Source of the DNA: Niabella sp.
GTDB taxonomy: Bacteria; Bacteroidota; Bacteroidia; Chitinophagales; Chitinophagaceae
NCBI RefSeq assembly: GCF_030150205.1
Contig: NZ_JASLGT010000008.1
Location: forward strand, 496,001-560,000
DNA: 64,000 nt
Direction of reading: 5' to 3'
This document shows, one piece after another, positions 16,817 to 24,768 of the stretch. The notes beneath the pieces were generated by a model. That model had not been told where the DNA came from and made no database searches. It worked only from the letters and a program-made list of their open reading frames with translations. The translations under genes were made by a program, and so were the position numbers. The number at the start of each line of letters is the position of its first letter. Within the stretch, counting starts at the first letter, position 1.

Positions 16817-17518
16817 ATGAAAACAAATCTCAAAATCTCTATTGCTGCGTTCTCGGTATTGTTTATCACTGCTGCCCATGCGCAGGTAGGCGTGGGAACT
16901 GCAGTAAAAGGTTCTGTAGGAGCCTCCGTAAATGCAGCAAAGGCAGCGTCTGCTGCAACCAACACGGTTGGCAAAGTAGCTGCGGCTACAACCACCGCTG
17001 TTAATAAAACAACGGTTGCCGCAACCGGGGCGGTAGATAAAACAAAAATCGCAGCCGGCACAGCTGTTGACAAAACAGCCACCGCAGCAAAAAGCAGCGT
17101 TAATGCCGGAAGTTCGGTTCAGACAGGCACCAGTACCAACGTAAGCGTGGGCGCAAAAACTCAAAATGCATCGGCCACCGATGCCACTACAAATGGAGAT
17201 GTGCAGGCCGGCATTCATGCCAATGAAAATGCCAAGGCAAATGCCAACGAACAATCGGCCGTAAAGGAGGGAGTTATTTCGGCCGGTACTGATGCCGGTG
17301 CATCCGGAAATTCCACCATTGGCATATCCGGCTCAGGCGAAACAGCCACCAATGTTAAAGAAGATGCAAACGCCGGCACCGGTGCTGCAGTTGCGGGTAC
17401 CCAAAAAACAACAGGAACGGTTAAGTCTGGTGTAAAAAAAGGAGCCACTAAAATCAAAAATGCTCAGCCATCGTCAACTGTTGATGCAAACGCTTCCGGT
17501 AACGTAAAAGTAAAATGA
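16817..17518 (+). CDS. secreted Ala/Thr-rich protein with 11-residue repeats
   Basis: A 233-residue protein with a clear signal peptide (cleavage after AHA, about residue 22). The mature part is almost entirely Ala, Thr, Val, Gly, Asn and Lys. Residues 49-92 contain four consecutive 11-mers of the form xAVxKTxxAAx, for example TAVNKTTVAAT and GAVDKTKIAAG. This is the period of LEA group 3 and apolipoprotein-type amphipathic helices. The second half is a low-complexity Gly/Asn/Ser region. It has no cysteines and no catalytic motif. I chose ATG 16817 because it starts the signal peptide. A desiccation- or stress-protection role is possible but unproven. Confidence 0.75.
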   Translation: MKTNLKISIAAFSVLFITAAHAQVGVGTAVKGSVGASVNAAKAASAATNTVGKVAAATTTAVNKTTVAATGAVDKTKIAAGTAVDKTATAAKSSVNAGSSVQTGTSTNVSVGAKTQNASATDATTNGDVQAGIHANENAKANANEQSAVKEGVISAGTDAGASGNSTIGISGSGETATNVKEDANAGTGAAVAGTQKTTGTVKSGVKKGATKIKNAQPSSTVDANASGNVKVK

Positions 17519-17543
17519 TCCGGTACTGAATAAAAATGCTACT

Positions 17544-17578
17544 GATTGCCCTCTCCGCAATAAGAGGGCAATCTTTTT
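17544..17578 (+). terminator. intrinsic terminator
   Basis: A perfect 11-bp stem (GATTGCCCTCT with AGAGGGCAATC) is followed by five T residues. It ends the transcript of the Ala/Thr-rich secreted protein, so the next gene must have its own promoter. Confidence 0.88.
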
Positions 17579-17607
17579 AATCGCTGTACAACCTGGAATC
17601 CGTTCTT

Positions 17608-18423
17608 ATGAACCCAATATTGAGATCGATCTTTTGGGGCATCCTGCTGATGCCTGTAACCTGCTTTAGCCAAAAAGACAGTACCCGGAAAAATGAATTC
17701 GGGGCCGGAGTGAATTTCCAGACGCGCCTTCATTATTTCGGAAGAACAGACAGCCTACAGAGCAGTGCCCTCATTCCCAATATCGGCTACCAGCTTAAAA
17801 ACGGGCTATACGTTCAGGGAAATTTTGTTTTCATTCAAAATAAAGCGATAGCCACCACTTATGCCGGAACCACCCTGGAAGGCGGGTTCCGCTTTAAGCC
17901 CTCAAAGCATTTCAGCGGCAATATTTTTTATATGCAGGTATTGTACAAGGATAACAGCGCCTTGCCGCAATCTGCATTAAAGAGCCAGACCGGCGTCAAT
18001 ACAGCAATCACAACTCCCGTAATTACCATCAATGCCGGTGGCGACCTGATATTTTCCAAAGAAAAAACAGATATCGGGGCTACCCTGGGAGCGGATCATA
18101 TCTTTGTACTTCACAAACCGAACAGTCGTGTTGCATTTGCCATCGATCCCTCCTGTTACCTGTACGCAGGAACACAACGATTTACAAAGAGCTACATCGA
18201 GCGTACCAAATTCCTGGGCATACCGGTGGGCCAGAAAGAAAACACACAATCCTTCGATCGTTTTAATATTTTGGCATACGAAGCCTCCGCCCCCGTTGTA
18301 GCCGTGGCAGGAAAATTCTTTGCAACAGTTATACCCTCCTACGTAATGCCGCAAAACCTGCTGGAAGGAGAAACCGGGAAAAACCTGTTCTACCTTACCC
18401 TGGGTGTGGGCGTTAAACTTTAA
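17608..18423 (+). CDS. putative outer membrane beta-barrel protein
   Basis: A 271-residue protein with an N-terminal signal peptide ending near the TCFSQ segment. The body has alternating hydrophobic/polar strands and short turns, with a final hydrophobic strand LFYLTLGVGVKL. That ending is typical of barrels inserted by the BAM machinery. I recognise no specific family. It lies between the secreted Ala-rich protein and ilvA but is separated from the former by a terminator. The start at ATG 17608 fits the signal peptide. Confidence 0.65.
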   Translation: MNPILRSIFWGILLMPVTCFSQKDSTRKNEFGAGVNFQTRLHYFGRTDSLQSSALIPNIGYQLKNGLYVQGNFVFIQNKAIATTYAGTTLEGGFRFKPSKHFSGNIFYMQVLYKDNSALPQSALKSQTGVNTAITTPVITINAGGDLIFSKEKTDIGATLGADHIFVLHKPNSRVAFAIDPSCYLYAGTQRFTKSYIERTKFLGIPVGQKENTQSFDRFNILAYEASAPVVAVAGKFFATVIPSYVMPQNLLEGETGKNLFYLTLGVGVKL

Positions 18424-18478
18424 CCGGTCAGTATATAATAAATCTGCACATTGTAGTCATAAAATGTGGATTCCTTTT

Positions 18479-18486
18479 TACCTTTG
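18479..18486 (+). promoter_or_regulatory. candidate -7 element of ilvA
   Basis: TACCTTTG is an exact match to TAnnTTTG and ends three bases before the ilvA ATG at 18490. A TTG lies at 18451-18453, somewhat far for a -33 element (25-base gap). If used, transcription would begin at or within a few bases of the start codon, giving a leaderless or nearly leaderless mRNA. Confidence 0.5.
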
Positions 18487-18489
18487 GAC

Positions 18490-19722
18490 ATGCAGATTGA
18501 ATTTGAAAAAGCTACAGAACGGTTAAAGGGAATTGTTATAAAAACACCGTTACAATACAACCAAAATCTCTCAAAACAGTACCAATGCAATATTTACCTC
18601 AAACGTGAGGATCTTCAGGTGGTACGCTCCTATAAACTCCGGGGGGCCTTCAACATGATGCAATCTCTTAGCTGCGACGAGTTGCAAAAAGGCGTGGTTT
18701 GCGCCAGCGCCGGCAATCATGCGCAGGGTGTAGCCTATAGCTGCAACCGCCTGGGTGTAAAAGGCGTGATCTTTATGCCCAGCATTACGCCCAACCAGAA
18801 AATCGAGCAGACCAAGATGTTTGGAGAAACCAATATCGAGATCATTCTTACCGGCGATACTTTTGATGACTGCGCAACTGCTGCAAAAATCTACACAGAA
18901 AAAAATGGGATGATCTTTATTCCACCTTTTGATCACGAGCGCATCATTGAAGGACAGGGTACTGTAGGGGTTGAAATATGGAATGATCTGAAAAAGATCG
19001 ACCACATCATAATCCCCAACGGAGGTGGCGGACTGTGTGCCGGAGTAAGTACCTATATTAAATCGGTAAGCCCGCATACAAAAATTACGGGAGCAGAACC
19101 CGAAGGCGCTCCGTCTATGACATTAGCCCTGAAGAGCGGCGGGCCGGTGGAACTGAAAACCATTGACCGTTTTGTAGATGGTGCTGCTGTAAAAAAAGTA
19201 GGCCAGCTTACCTATGAACTCTGTAAAGCCCATCTTGATGAAATGCGCCTGGTGCCGGAAGGAAAGATCTGCAGCACCATTTTGCAATTGTATAATAAGG
19301 ATGCCATTGTTGCGGAACCAGCCGGCGCATTATCCATCGCCGCACTGGATTTTATGCAGGAAGAAATTAAAGGAAAGAATGTCGTATGTATTGTAAGCGG
19401 CAGCAATAACGATATCGACCGGATGCAGGAAATAAAGGAACGCAGTCTGCAATACGAAGGGCTGAAGCATTATTTTCTTGTAAATTTTGCACAACGTCCG
19501 GGTGCCTTAAAAGAGTTTGTAAACGATGTACTGGGTCCCCATGATGATATCACCCGTTTCGAATACATGCAAAAAACCAATAAGGAAAGCGGGCCTGCAC
19601 TGATTGGCATTGAACTGAAGCACCGGGAAGATTATCATCCGCTGATCCAAAACCTGGAACGCACACAAATCGAATTTACCGAGCTCAATAAGGACAATAC
19701 CTTGTTCAGTTACCTTGTCTAA
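18490..19722 (+). CDS. ilvA: threonine dehydratase (biosynthetic)
   Basis: This PLP enzyme deaminates threonine to 2-oxobutyrate, the entry to isoleucine synthesis. The PLP Lys is in VRSYKLRGAFNMM, the phosphate-binding glycine loop is NGGGGLCAG, and SAGNHAQG also matches the fold-type II family. The C-terminal 80 or so residues, starting near LKHYFLVNFAQRPGAL, form a single ACT-like regulatory domain, so isoleucine feedback is likely. I chose ATG 18490 (410 residues); a GTG eight codons upstream is open but overlaps the -7 element. It is transcribed apart from the ilv operon. Confidence 0.93.
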   Translation: MQIEFEKATERLKGIVIKTPLQYNQNLSKQYQCNIYLKREDLQVVRSYKLRGAFNMMQSLSCDELQKGVVCASAGNHAQGVAYSCNRLGVKGVIFMPSITPNQKIEQTKMFGETNIEIILTGDTFDDCATAAKIYTEKNGMIFIPPFDHERIIEGQGTVGVEIWNDLKKIDHIIIPNGGGGLCAGVSTYIKSVSPHTKITGAEPEGAPSMTLALKSGGPVELKTIDRFVDGAAVKKVGQLTYELCKAHLDEMRLVPEGKICSTILQLYNKDAIVAEPAGALSIAALDFMQEEIKGKNVVCIVSGSNNDIDRMQEIKERSLQYEGLKHYFLVNFAQRPGALKEFVNDVLGPHDDITRFEYMQKTNKESGPALIGIELKHREDYHPLIQNLERTQIEFTELNKDNTLFSYLV

Positions 19723-20091
19723 TTGTGATATATCCGATAAAAACTAAAACGCCCATTTGCCCCACTCCATACGGGCTAAACACATAGGGTACCTATCAAA
19801 TAAACAAAGGCACAGCCCGGCAGCAACCACGCATAAATTTTGCATTGTCACCGGTGCGCTGCACCTACACGTCTGTCACGGCCGGTTAGCCTATAGGATG
19901 AACGCTGCGCCGCAGCTTTCCAACCCACAAAAATCAACCGGCCGTCTATGCGATGAATCGGAAACTATGTAACTCCTCTGCACCCCTATGCTCCTATACC
20001 GTAGAGCCCCGCAAGGTGCAGTTGCCCACTGGCTTTTAATCATGGGCATGCCAAAGCCACCCACGAAATTATCTGATCATCATCCAGGCCC
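19723..20091. other. gene-free region with several strong inverted repeats
   Basis: I see no supportable gene. GGTGC/GCACC with a three-base loop lies at 19853-19865. A perfect 10-bp inverted repeat, ACGGCCGGTT (19878-19887) with AACCGGCCGT (19936-19945), encloses a GCTGC/GCAGC hairpin at 19904-19916. None has a T run, so these are not ordinary terminators. They could be a structured RNA, a site for a DNA-binding protein, or a decayed element. Confidence 0.4.
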
Positions 20092-20793
20092 TTACTGTTT
20101 CTTCATCTCTTTTAAATTGCCATCCGGATCAAAATTCAGCCGAAGATCGGAGCGTGCGCCCTGGATCTGTAGGTACCAGCCCGCTTCGGTACGGTTCACC
20201 CTTTTGATCTTCATGTAATTAAAGTAGATAAAGCCATTCGTTTTTCCTCCGGGGATTTCTTTTATTTTCCCCTGCGCGATATCGTTGATCTTTTTAGCGG
20301 TAGCCAGCCGGATCCGGCTCAGCGGCATTAAAAAATCCACCTCGTTCTGCATCGACCCAACGATTTTTACAGGAGTCGGATCCTGCCATTTTCCATTGGC
20401 ATATACATACTGGTCTATATTTTCCGTAGTGTCGGGATTTTGAATATTGATTGATATTCGGCCACCCTGGAAATCGTAAAAATAAAGGGTTTGGTACAAC
20501 ATCAGTTGTTTTCCCCTGAACTGTGGCAGGTTTTCCAGTTCCGACTGGATGCGATCCAGCGTTGCCGCGTCTTCAAAAATGCTCCGGTTGCTTGAGGCAT
20601 CTCCACCATCAGATTCAATAACAGTGCTGCTATTTGTACTATGCGATTCCGTTGTTGTATGCATTGCTGCATCCTTTTTCTCCGGCCGGGGATGACGGGT
20701 TTCTTCAAAGCTCTTGTTGATCTGCTCACAGGCACAGAGCATCATCAATGCTATGGCACTTAAAAAGACCGCTTTAAAATAATTCGGTTTCAT
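20092..20793 (-). CDS. hypothetical lipoprotein
   Basis: A 233-residue protein beginning MKPNYFKAVFLSAIALMMLCAC, a signal peptide with a lipobox. It is followed by a charged and Ser/Thr-rich linker and then a soluble domain that I do not recognise. The domain contains strands such as YFYDFQGGRISINIQNP and a C-terminal GWYLQIQGARSDLRLNFD. The start is ATG 20793, one base after the stop of the upstream DUF3592-like gene, so the pair is co-transcribed. The frame is open further upstream into that gene, which is not a credible start. Confidence 0.75.
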   Translation of the reverse strand: MKPNYFKAVFLSAIALMMLCACEQINKSFEETRHPRPEKKDAAMHTTTESHSTNSSTVIESDGGDASSNRSIFEDAATLDRIQSELENLPQFRGKQLMLYQTLYFYDFQGGRISINIQNPDTTENIDQYVYANGKWQDPTPVKIVGSMQNEVDFLMPLSRIRLATAKKINDIAQGKIKEIPGGKTNGFIYFNYMKIKRVNRTEAGWYLQIQGARSDLRLNFDPDGNLKEMKKQ

Positions 20794-20794
20794 T

Positions 20795-21787
20795 TTAATC
20801 AAGGGGTTGAATTTGTTCCGGGTGCTCCGGATCGTATAAAATGGGAATGGTTTTTCCAGGCGCGATATCCGGTATTCTGAGTAAATCGACCACCTTCTTA
20901 AAAGAAGCCTGGTGTATACGCCCCCGGCTTCCTTCAAATTCGATGGTAAACCGCACCTGCGGCTGCTCATTGATATAAAGTCCCGTTTGCGCAGTATTGA
21001 TAATGGTAGCGGTTGCCGGCTTTCCGTATAAAAGCAATTTTGAGTTTTTCCGTTTTGCTCCGGACAGTTTCCGGATCACCATATAAATGACCAGTTCAAT
21101 GCCGATAATAAAAGGGATCAGGATAAAGGGGTGCCCAAAACCCAGGTACCGCCATCCATATCCCCTGCTTTCCTGCATGTACGAATACACCAGTATACCC
21201 GGGGCCAGGGTCAACAGGATCAACAGCACCAATACAATGATGGTCATGATCGTCCGGTTCCATTGAAACCCTTTCCCCTGGATCATTACCGCCGGATCGC
21301 CTATTTCCGGATCCAGTAATAGCGATACCGTTTTACCCGGCGCAAAACGGTGCTGCGAGGGCTCAGAGTCTACCATATCGATTGTGGTTTCAACCTCGGC
21401 ATCCACCAGGTTTCTGAATGCTACCTTTAATGCCAGCAATTCGCCCCTGGCTCCCACCTGCAGCACCTGCTTTTGCACAACCGTTCCACGGGCATGGCGC
21501 CCGTTTTGAAGCAAGCGCTCCAACAACCGTTTTTTTCGAAACTGCGACAGGATAAAATTGTCGATGAAAAGTACCAGCACCAGTATCCATAAAAAGCAAC
21601 CTACCCCCAGCCATACAAAAGCGGCGGTTGCCGGCTGATCCGGCGGTGTCATCTTCCATTCATCGCCGGCATAATGGATGATCAGGGGTAAACCGGCGGT
21701 CATGAACAACGTAAATGCCACAAAAAAGAACAGGAAAAAACGCAACCAGCCCAGGCCGCTACTAATTTTATCTGAAGAAGGCGTCAT
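20795..21787 (-). CDS. DUF3592-like membrane protein
   Basis: An approximately 330-residue protein with two pairs of transmembrane segments: FFLFFFVAFTLFMTAG plus FVWLGVGCFLWILVLVLFI, then IMTIIVLVLLILLTLAPGIL plus PFILIPFIIGIELVIYMVI. Each pair is followed by a beta-rich soluble domain with a final PGKTVSLLLDPE or PGKTIPILYDPE motif. This PGxxVxVxYDP ending is typical of DUF3592. The protein is thus an internal duplication. I chose ATG 21787 over more upstream Met codons (to 21850) by hydrophobicity. It is coupled with the downstream lipoprotein. Confidence 0.7.
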   Translation of the reverse strand: MTPSSDKISSGLGWLRFFLFFFVAFTLFMTAGLPLIIHYAGDEWKMTPPDQPATAAFVWLGVGCFLWILVLVLFIDNFILSQFRKKRLLERLLQNGRHARGTVVQKQVLQVGARGELLALKVAFRNLVDAEVETTIDMVDSEPSQHRFAPGKTVSLLLDPEIGDPAVMIQGKGFQWNRTIMTIIVLVLLILLTLAPGILVYSYMQESRGYGWRYLGFGHPFILIPFIIGIELVIYMVIRKLSGAKRKNSKLLLYGKPATATIINTAQTGLYINEQPQVRFTIEFEGSRGRIHQASFKKVVDLLRIPDIAPGKTIPILYDPEHPEQIQPLD

Positions 21788-21927
21788 AGTGGATTCTTTT
21801 AGCATTTCCGATGTCCGCAGCGAAGCACATACCATCGAATGATCCTTCAAAATACGGAGAAGAATTTAATCTGACAAAAACAAAAGATTTTTATTCCTGC
21901 TGACAAAGGGCTGTCACTACCCGGTTT

Positions 21928-21935
21928 TAATTTTG
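21928..21935 (+). promoter_or_regulatory. candidate -7 element of the dinB-like gene
   Basis: TAATTTTG matches TAnnTTTG and lies 19 bases before ATG 21955. No clear -33 TTG was found. Confidence 0.4.
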
Positions 21936-21954
21936 ATTTATAAAATAAAACAAT

Positions 21955-22449
21955 ATGATGACAACAACAACAGCCACCCTGCAAAGTGCCGTAATCGGAA
22001 AAGAACAACTGCTTAAACACTGGCAGGGACACCGTAACCTGACCCGCAAGGTTATTGAAGCCTTCCCGGAAAAAGAACTGTTTGAATTTTCCGTTGCCGG
22101 CATGCGTCCGTTCTCCAGTCTGGCCATCGAAATGCTGTCGATGTGCGGTCCTGCATTAAAAGCCATTGTTGAACGGTCCGCTACACCCTACAGCGAAGAA
22201 GATATTGCGCCCAAAACCAAAGAAGAGCTGCTCAAATTATGGGATGCCGAAACGGTAACCATTAATACCTATTTTGACCAGATTCCCGGAGAAGATTTTT
22301 CGCAAACCTTCAACCTTTTTGGCCAATACAACTTTCCCATTTACCAGAATATCCTTTATTTTATCGATAATGAAATTCATCACCGCGGACAGGGGTATGT
22401 GTACCTCCGGGCATTGAATATTCAGCCACCCTTCTTCTGGGATCGTTAA
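21955..22449 (+). CDS. DinB family protein
   Basis: A 164-residue DinB-like protein with the diagnostic C-terminal DNEIHHRGQGYVYLRAL segment carrying the His-x3-His type ligands. A helix-rich N-terminus begins LLKHWQGHRNLTRKVIEAF. Two Met codons start the frame (21955 and 21958). It is convergent with a WYL-domain regulator at 22677-23642, with a shared hairpin between them. Family enzymes bind a divalent metal; the substrate is unknown. Confidence 0.83.
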   Translation: MMTTTTATLQSAVIGKEQLLKHWQGHRNLTRKVIEAFPEKELFEFSVAGMRPFSSLAIEMLSMCGPALKAIVERSATPYSEEDIAPKTKEELLKLWDAETVTINTYFDQIPGEDFSQTFNLFGQYNFPIYQNILYFIDNEIHHRGQGYVYLRALNIQPPFFWDR

Positions 22450-22587
22450 GTACCGGTGTTTTGTTAAGACAGGAAAGAGCATTGCTCATATCAATCGGCA
22501 GCTTTCAACATAGACATCCTCCACTCACGGAACGTCGGTTCCGTTTGCAATACAGTAAATGGCCTGAACATTCAGTATTTATTAGCA

Positions 22588-22663
22588 GCTGCAGATTCGC
22601 AGATTATCCTTATTGAGATCAATAAACCCGATGGGGTCAAGCCATTATCTGCGAATCTGCGGC
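22588..22663. terminator. bidirectional stem-loop between convergent genes
   Basis: GCTGCAGATTCGCAGAT (22588-22604) pairs with ATCTGCGAATCTGCGGC (22647-22663) over 17 positions with one T-G pair, around a 42-base loop. Its position between the DinB gene and the oppositely oriented WYL gene suits a two-way terminator. T runs are weak. It may belong to a dispersed repeat family. Confidence 0.5.
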
Positions 22664-22676
22664 TTTCATTGCATTT

Positions 22677-23642
22677 TTATTTTTCCTTCAGGTTTTCCAT
22701 CTGTTTTGCCACGATGGAGCGAACACTTGCTTTTAAAGATTCCGGTTCCAGGATCCGGGCATGATCACCAAAACCCAAAAACCAGCGGGCAAAATCACTT
22801 TCTGGATAACTGCTCATGAAGGTCATTTCGATACCCTGGCTGGTTTCCTTTTCTTCTGTAAAGCCATGATAATGCCGGTTCCATTGCAGGTAGGCGGCCA
22901 CCTTCGGTTCTACCATGATGCGTACCTTCGTACGGGGCACTTCTTTCCGCTGGTTTAAAAATTCCTTCAGTTCCGGATGCTCCTTTGTAAAAGGGGTTTC
23001 TGTTTTAAGTATACCCTGGATCCGGTCTGTACGAAAGCGCCGGTAGTCTTTCCGCAGATGACAATAGGCCATGATGTACCAAAAATCATTTTCATGAAAT
23101 ACACCTACCGGCTCTATTTTCCGGATCTCCGGTGTGCTGGATTCTATTTTTTTATACCGGATCTCCACCTGTACTTTCTGGGCAAGACTATCGAACAATA
23201 CCGACAATGCTTCCGGCACTTTTTCATTAAAAATACTTTGGGCGGTACGTACCTGCACCTGCGATTCGATGCTGGAGATCCAGTCCTTATCGGCCATCCG
23301 CAGTACCGCCTTCATCTTGGCGATAGCCGACGCAAAATGATCGCCCAGCCGCTTGTCGATAAATTTCTGCATCAGTTTTTCCGCCGCCACAAAACTGGAG
23401 GCCTCCTCCCTTGTAAACATGACCGGTGGCAGCCGGTAGCCCTCTACCAGTTCGTAACCAACACCGGCTTCACTGGCAATAGGCACACCGGCCGTTTGCA
23501 GGCTACGGATATCGCGGTAGATGGTACGTAAGCTCACTTCAAACCGGTCTGCCAGATCCTGTGCTTTTACAATACGTTTCGACTGCAACTGGATCAGGAT
23601 GGCAACAATGCGGTCGAATTTATTCAGTTGTTCAAAAGACAT
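22677..23642 (-). CDS. WYL-domain transcriptional regulator (YafY-like)
   Basis: A 321-residue regulator. Residues 8-60 form a DeoR-like winged helix: AQDLADRFEVSLRTIYRDIRSLQTAGVPI. The WYL domain has the HENDFWYIMAYCHLRKDYRRFRTDRI stretch spread over its centre, and the WCX-type C-terminus includes PESDFARWFLGFGDHARILEP. Such proteins sense nucleotides or other small ligands. It starts 39 bases after the stop of the bestrophin-like gene on the same strand, so the two may be one transcript. The convergent DinB gene is a plausible but untested target. Confidence 0.88.
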   Translation of the reverse strand: MSFEQLNKFDRIVAILIQLQSKRIVKAQDLADRFEVSLRTIYRDIRSLQTAGVPIASEAGVGYELVEGYRLPPVMFTREEASSFVAAEKLMQKFIDKRLGDHFASAIAKMKAVLRMADKDWISSIESQVQVRTAQSIFNEKVPEALSVLFDSLAQKVQVEIRYKKIESSTPEIRKIEPVGVFHENDFWYIMAYCHLRKDYRRFRTDRIQGILKTETPFTKEHPELKEFLNQRKEVPRTKVRIMVEPKVAAYLQWNRHYHGFTEEKETSQGIEMTFMSSYPESDFARWFLGFGDHARILEPESLKASVRSIVAKQMENLKEK

Positions 23643-23681
23643 AACGATACATTCTTAAATGATAAATACCCGGGCCACCTC

Positions 23682-24560
23682 CTATGCGTGCAACACCTCC
23701 TGTATATGCTTTCGCATATTGAGTACCATCTGCTCCAGCGGCAGGTCATCCGGATCGGTACCAAAGGGGTTTTCTATGGATTCTGCGATCAGCTCCAGCG
23801 ATGCCAGCACATAAAAAACGAAGGGCACGGCGGCTATGACAAAATAGCCCATCGAAAACACAAACCCGATCGGCAGCGTGAATACATATACAACGATAAA
23901 TTTTTTAATAAACGAACTGTAGGAATAAGGAATGGGCGTGTTCTTAATACGCTCACAGGCCCCGGCCACATCCGTAAGCGACTGCAGCTCGTTGTTGAGT
24001 ACGATCAGCTGCTCTCCCGATATTTTCCCTGCCTGGTATAGTTCCGTCACCTGCCGGAAGATCATCGAAGTTACCTGGTTGGGACCGTGTTTTTTCTCCA
24101 GGTCCAGTTCGGGATGATCAGCGGTATCCAGCATAAACGTGGTATAATCCGAACGCAAAAAGCTAAACAGGGTTTGCGAAAACAGCGGGATAGATTTCCG
24201 GAAAAAATGACGGCTTGCTTTATCCGCCCGGGGCAAAAATGCATCCAGTTTAATGGCCAGCGAGCGACAGGTATTCGTAAGCGTTCCCCACTGCCGGCGG
24301 GCTTCCCACCAGCGATCATAGGCCGTATTGGTACGGAATACCAATAGCAGCGATAACGCAAACCCCAGCAGGTTGTGCACCATATTAATGTTACGCAACC
24401 AGCTTTTTTCAGATAGTTTCAGGTACTCCAGTTCCAGGTAGGCAATACCCCAGGACAACAGGGCCATCAATACCAGGTAAGGAACCAGTTTCCGGAATGT
24501 ATCCGATTTATGAATATAAAAGACCGACTTAAACCATTCTTTGGAGTTGTAAATTGTCAT
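23682..24560 (-). CDS. bestrophin-like (UPF0187) membrane channel
   Basis: A 292-residue protein with the bestrophin-family signature FRTNTAYDRWWEARRQWG and an early LLGFALSLLLVF segment. It has about four transmembrane segments, including GFVFSMGYFVIAAVPFVFYV near the C-terminus, and the acidic IENPFGTDPDDLPLE motif. Bacterial members are pentameric ion channels. It precedes the WYL regulator gene on the same strand. The ATG at 24560 begins a short amphipathic helix (MTIYNSKEWFKSVF), as expected. Confidence 0.88.
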   Translation of the reverse strand: MTIYNSKEWFKSVFYIHKSDTFRKLVPYLVLMALLSWGIAYLELEYLKLSEKSWLRNINMVHNLLGFALSLLLVFRTNTAYDRWWEARRQWGTLTNTCRSLAIKLDAFLPRADKASRHFFRKSIPLFSQTLFSFLRSDYTTFMLDTADHPELDLEKKHGPNQVTSMIFRQVTELYQAGKISGEQLIVLNNELQSLTDVAGACERIKNTPIPYSYSSFIKKFIVVYVFTLPIGFVFSMGYFVIAAVPFVFYVLASLELIAESIENPFGTDPDDLPLEQMVLNMRKHIQEVLHA

Positions 24561-24711
24561 ATACTTATGTAAAACAAACGATCAGCATGAATAAATGTAA
24601 ACAATGGAATGTAAAAATAAGACCTCTGCTTTTCCCACCCATTTTTTTGTGGATCGAATCTTAAGGAAGCGCTCAAAAGCCTCCTTATAACACGTGAATC
24701 ATGCGAAGTCA

Positions 24712-24761
24712 GGGGCTTCCCGGTTTTGCAGCATACCGGGAGCATCCGGCAACGAAGCCCC
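24712..24761. repeat. nested inverted repeat downstream of nhaA
   Basis: GGGGCTTC (24712-24719) pairs with GAAGCCCC (24754-24761), and inside it CCCGGT (24719-24724) pairs with ACCGGG (24735-24740). It lies just beyond the nhaA stop on the minus strand. No T run follows on either side, so termination is uncertain. Confidence 0.4.
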
Positions 24762-24768
24762 GTTTACC

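Noticed and set aside
16802..17254. Cys/Gly-rich minus-strand frames opposite the Ala-rich secreted protein
   Set aside because: Both are produced by complementing the GC-biased Ala/Thr codons. The plus-strand frame has a proper signal peptide and a terminator.
19757..20218. Two plus-strand frames after ilvA
   Set aside because: Composition is not protein-like. The first lies across inverted repeats and the second overlaps the end of the minus-strand lipoprotein gene.
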